NCBI RefSeq assembly: GCF_012273895.1
Contig: NC_052118.1
Span: forward strand, 6,783,164-6,847,163
From: Zerene cesonia
Lineage: Eukaryota > Arthropoda > Insecta > Lepidoptera > Pieridae
Length of the DNA: 64,000 nucleotides
Reading direction: 5' to 3'
The translations under genes and the position numbers were made by a program. Shown here one piece after another: positions 62,201-64,000 of this stretch. Each line of letters starts with the position of its first letter. Within the stretch, counting starts at the first letter, position 1. The notes under the pieces are model-generated. The model was not told the DNA's origin. It worked only from the letters and a program-made list of their open reading frames with translations, and made no database searches.

Positions 62201-64000
62201 TTTTGATATAGAGCTATTTGTTTATTTAAGGATTTTATCAATTCGCCGTTTTGATCTTTAGCTTTTTCGTCTTCTAAGATTTCTATTCTGGATTTTAATT
62301 TTTGAGATAAGTCATTTAATTTGGTAATTTGATTTATATACTCATTAATTTCTTTGTCTTTTTGTTGTAAGGTGTTACCATAATTAAATACCTGTTTTTC
62401 ATATTCTATTAACATTTGCTCCAGATTTTGAATATTTGCATCGCGACTTGTAATGGCGGCACTATATTCCCTTTGAATTTTTTGCATTTCTTGATGCAAG
62501 GACTCTATTGTATCTTTAAGTTGCAATTGTTGTTGTTCAGATGTATCATTTGTAACCGTTTCCAGTTCTAATTTAAGGTTTTTGTTTTCTTCTGTCAATT
62601 GCTTTATTTTGTTTTCATAATCCATATTACTTTTCAATAAATCTGAATGCTTTTGTTGTTGTTCCTCAAGAGAAAGGATTTTCATTTGGCAATCTGCTAT
62701 TTCATCTTCTCTTTCTTTAATTATGTTTTTCAATTTTAATATTTCTTTGGTCAACTGCTTCACAGATTTTGCACCTTTTGCTCCTTTTTCACTAGCTGCC
62801 TTGTCATCTTGGTGAATCTCAGCCAGAGGGCTATCAACAGAATCTTCAGTAGTCAAAGGTTTTGTAGTTTCTGCTGTTTCTTTAATTATTTCACTTCTTT
62901 CGCGCTTTAATTCTTCGATTTGAGAATTTAATTCTTCGTTAAGGCTTTGAATTTCAGATTTTTCATTATTTAAAATTGAAATGGTTGTTTTTAAGTCTTG
63001 ACATTGATGATCTAAGTCCTCAATTTTTTTATGTAGTGAATTATTTTCGATACAAATTGTATTCATTTTTTCCATAACTTCTTGTCTCTCTTGAGTAAAT
63101 AGTTCAATTTTATTTTTTAATTCGGCACTTTCTTGGAGGACACTATCAAAAGTTATATTTTGTCTGGAACTCAAGTCGGTTTGATTCTCAGTATTATTGT
63201 CATCCAATTTATCTCTACTAATGCCTTTGTTATATTCTTCTATTTCTAGTTTTTCTTGAGTTGTGAGAGAATCAACAATTTCTATTGATTCTGCTGAACT
63301 TACTTTTTCAGCACTTAGTTTCTCTAGTTTATCACTTAATTCTATGTTTTCCTGTATGTAATTTTCTAATTTTTGCAACAATTCTTCTTTTTCATTTTGT
63401 AGCAATTCTATATTTCCTTCTAGCTGCTCCTTATCTACTTTTATATTTTCTATCACCAATTCTAGCTCTTTTTTAGTAGCAGAAAGTTCATCGATTTGTT
63501 CTTCTAATTGTACCGATTTAATTTCTGAACAAACTTGCTCATTTTGAAGTTGTGTTATATCTGCTAATTTATCTTCCATTTCTGCATTCTTTTGCTGCAA
63601 GAGGTGCAATTCTGAAAAGTAAAATTGAGTATAAGTTGGGAACTTAAGAAATACAAAGCTATATTTAAAATACGAATGTATAAAGAGATCACTACAAAGA
63701 CACTAGTTTGATATAAAGTTATAGATGAACAATTATTTAAGATTGAAAACTTTTTATCTATTGAACAACTTCAATTATGTATTAAGACTTTTATTTTAAA
63801 TTTGCTTTTTGTTAGTATACATTTTCTTAATAAATTAAAATAATCTTCTGATGGATTAACTTCTGACTTAATCATAAAATTAAAGGGACACCTAAAAGAC
63901 ATAATTCTTTATTAAGATAATCTAGATTAGGTCAAGTACCTTGAACCAAGTCGAATTTTTGAGTCTCTAACAAACTTATAGACTTCAATCTAGTTTCAGC
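56291..64000 (-). CDS. lva: Giant coiled-coil protein, probable lava lamp, 3' part (4 visible exons)
   Basis: Exons in transcript order: 64000-63940 (partial), 63611-57188, 56959-56805 and 56370-56291 (stop TAA 56293-56291). All joins are in phase, giving over 2200 visible residues; the start lies beyond the window. The 6424-bp exon begins after an acceptor, so its apparent first codon is an internal Leu (VQ|ELHLLQQKN), not a start. The protein is nearly continuous coiled coil, interrupted at visible residues about 1145-1275 by an acidic linker with DPF and GWG. A conserved-looking block near the end (HQRDVRCEELTMELTQLLEE) and a C-terminus LLNWLRGKSTPKVV follow. I see no GRIP domain. I think this is insect lava lamp, a Golgi-associated protein linking membranes to microtubules, spectrin and dynein in Drosophila; this rests on recalled similarity. 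A giantin- or CENP-E-like product is the alternative. The gene itself is certain. Confidence 0.65.
56371..56804 (-). other. Last intron of the giant coiled-coil gene, carrying a repeat
   Basis: A 434-bp intron with donor GTGAGT and acceptor TTTTCTTTTAG on the minus strand. Phase 1: the split codon T|CT encodes Ser. About a third of it is the retroposon fragment at 56640-56790. Confidence 0.85.
56640..56790. repeat. Retroposon fragment of the 'accat(c/t)(g/a)ggtga' family, copy 2
   Basis: Contains 'aggaaatggtgagccatt', 'gggcgggtcgcttaccatta' and 'ggtgaaccatcatcttacct'. This is the same 3' block order as the copy at 3028-3325 but only about 150 bp long. It lies in an intron. Confidence 0.6.
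63612..63939 (-). other. Intron of the giant coiled-coil gene
   Basis: A 328-bp intron with donor GTACTT and acceptor CTTTTCAG on the minus strand. Phase 1: the split codon G|AA encodes Glu. AT-rich, nothing inside. Confidence 0.8.

Noticed and set aside
57488..63476. Plus-strand open frames opposite the giant exon, rich in Ser, Phe and Cys
   Set aside because: Antisense shadows of a Glu/Lys/Leu-rich coiled coil.
63607..63609. Apparent start codon of the 2141-codon frame
   Set aside because: The triplet is TTG preceded by a good acceptor; an upstream exon (64000-63940) joins in phase, so this is an internal Leu.
1..64000. CRISPR arrays, operons, phage or viral genes, telomeric TTAGG arrays, rRNA
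   Set aside because: Looked for and not seen; the window is ordinary insect nuclear DNA.

Overview
The window looks like nuclear DNA of a moth or butterfly. It is AT-rich, its genes are split by GT-AG introns, and it carries several degenerate retroposon families whose consensus text I know from Lepidoptera (tails such as 'cgcatttataatatta', heads such as 'actagctgacccgg', and a 'gtgccgggta...cttaccatcgggcga' family). There is no prokaryotic, viral or organellar signature. The assignment to Lepidoptera is recognition from memory, not a database search.

Layout. (1) 1-2940, plus strand: the 3' part of a gene for a long coiled-coil protein, seven visible exons, product not recognised. (2) 2430-3325: two old retroposon fragments behind it. 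(3) 4639-8180, plus: a complete five-exon gene for the pre-mRNA splicing factor YJU2 (CCDC94), 313 residues, with its zinc-binding cysteines intact. (4) About 8.5-39.5 kb: roughly 31 kb without any gene I can support. It holds retroposon debris, several GC-rich islets in AT-rich surroundings, and a few perfect short hairpins. (5) 39771-52543, plus: a complete five-exon cyclin D gene, 304 residues, with the N-terminal LxCxE retinoblastoma-binding motif, the cyclin box and the C-terminal threonine phosphodegron. Its introns are large and contain GC-rich islets, and its 5' end lies in a cluster of CAGCTG E-boxes. (6) 56291-64000, minus: the 3' part of a gene for a giant coiled-coil protein, most likely the Golgi-associated protein lava lamp, with one 6.4-kb exon and two small terminal exons. 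It is tail-to-tail with cyclin D.

The genes do not form a pathway; this is an ordinary insect gene neighbourhood. I found no new multi-gene system. The main points of interest are the non-coding architecture around cyclin D (E-box cluster, CRE plus CACGTG islet, possible internal start), the large gene-poor flank with GC-rich islets, the perfect hairpins, and the acidic tryptophan-containing break in the giant coiled coil. Exon joins for all four genes were checked by hand for reading phase. UTR limits and transcription starts cannot be set from sequence alone.
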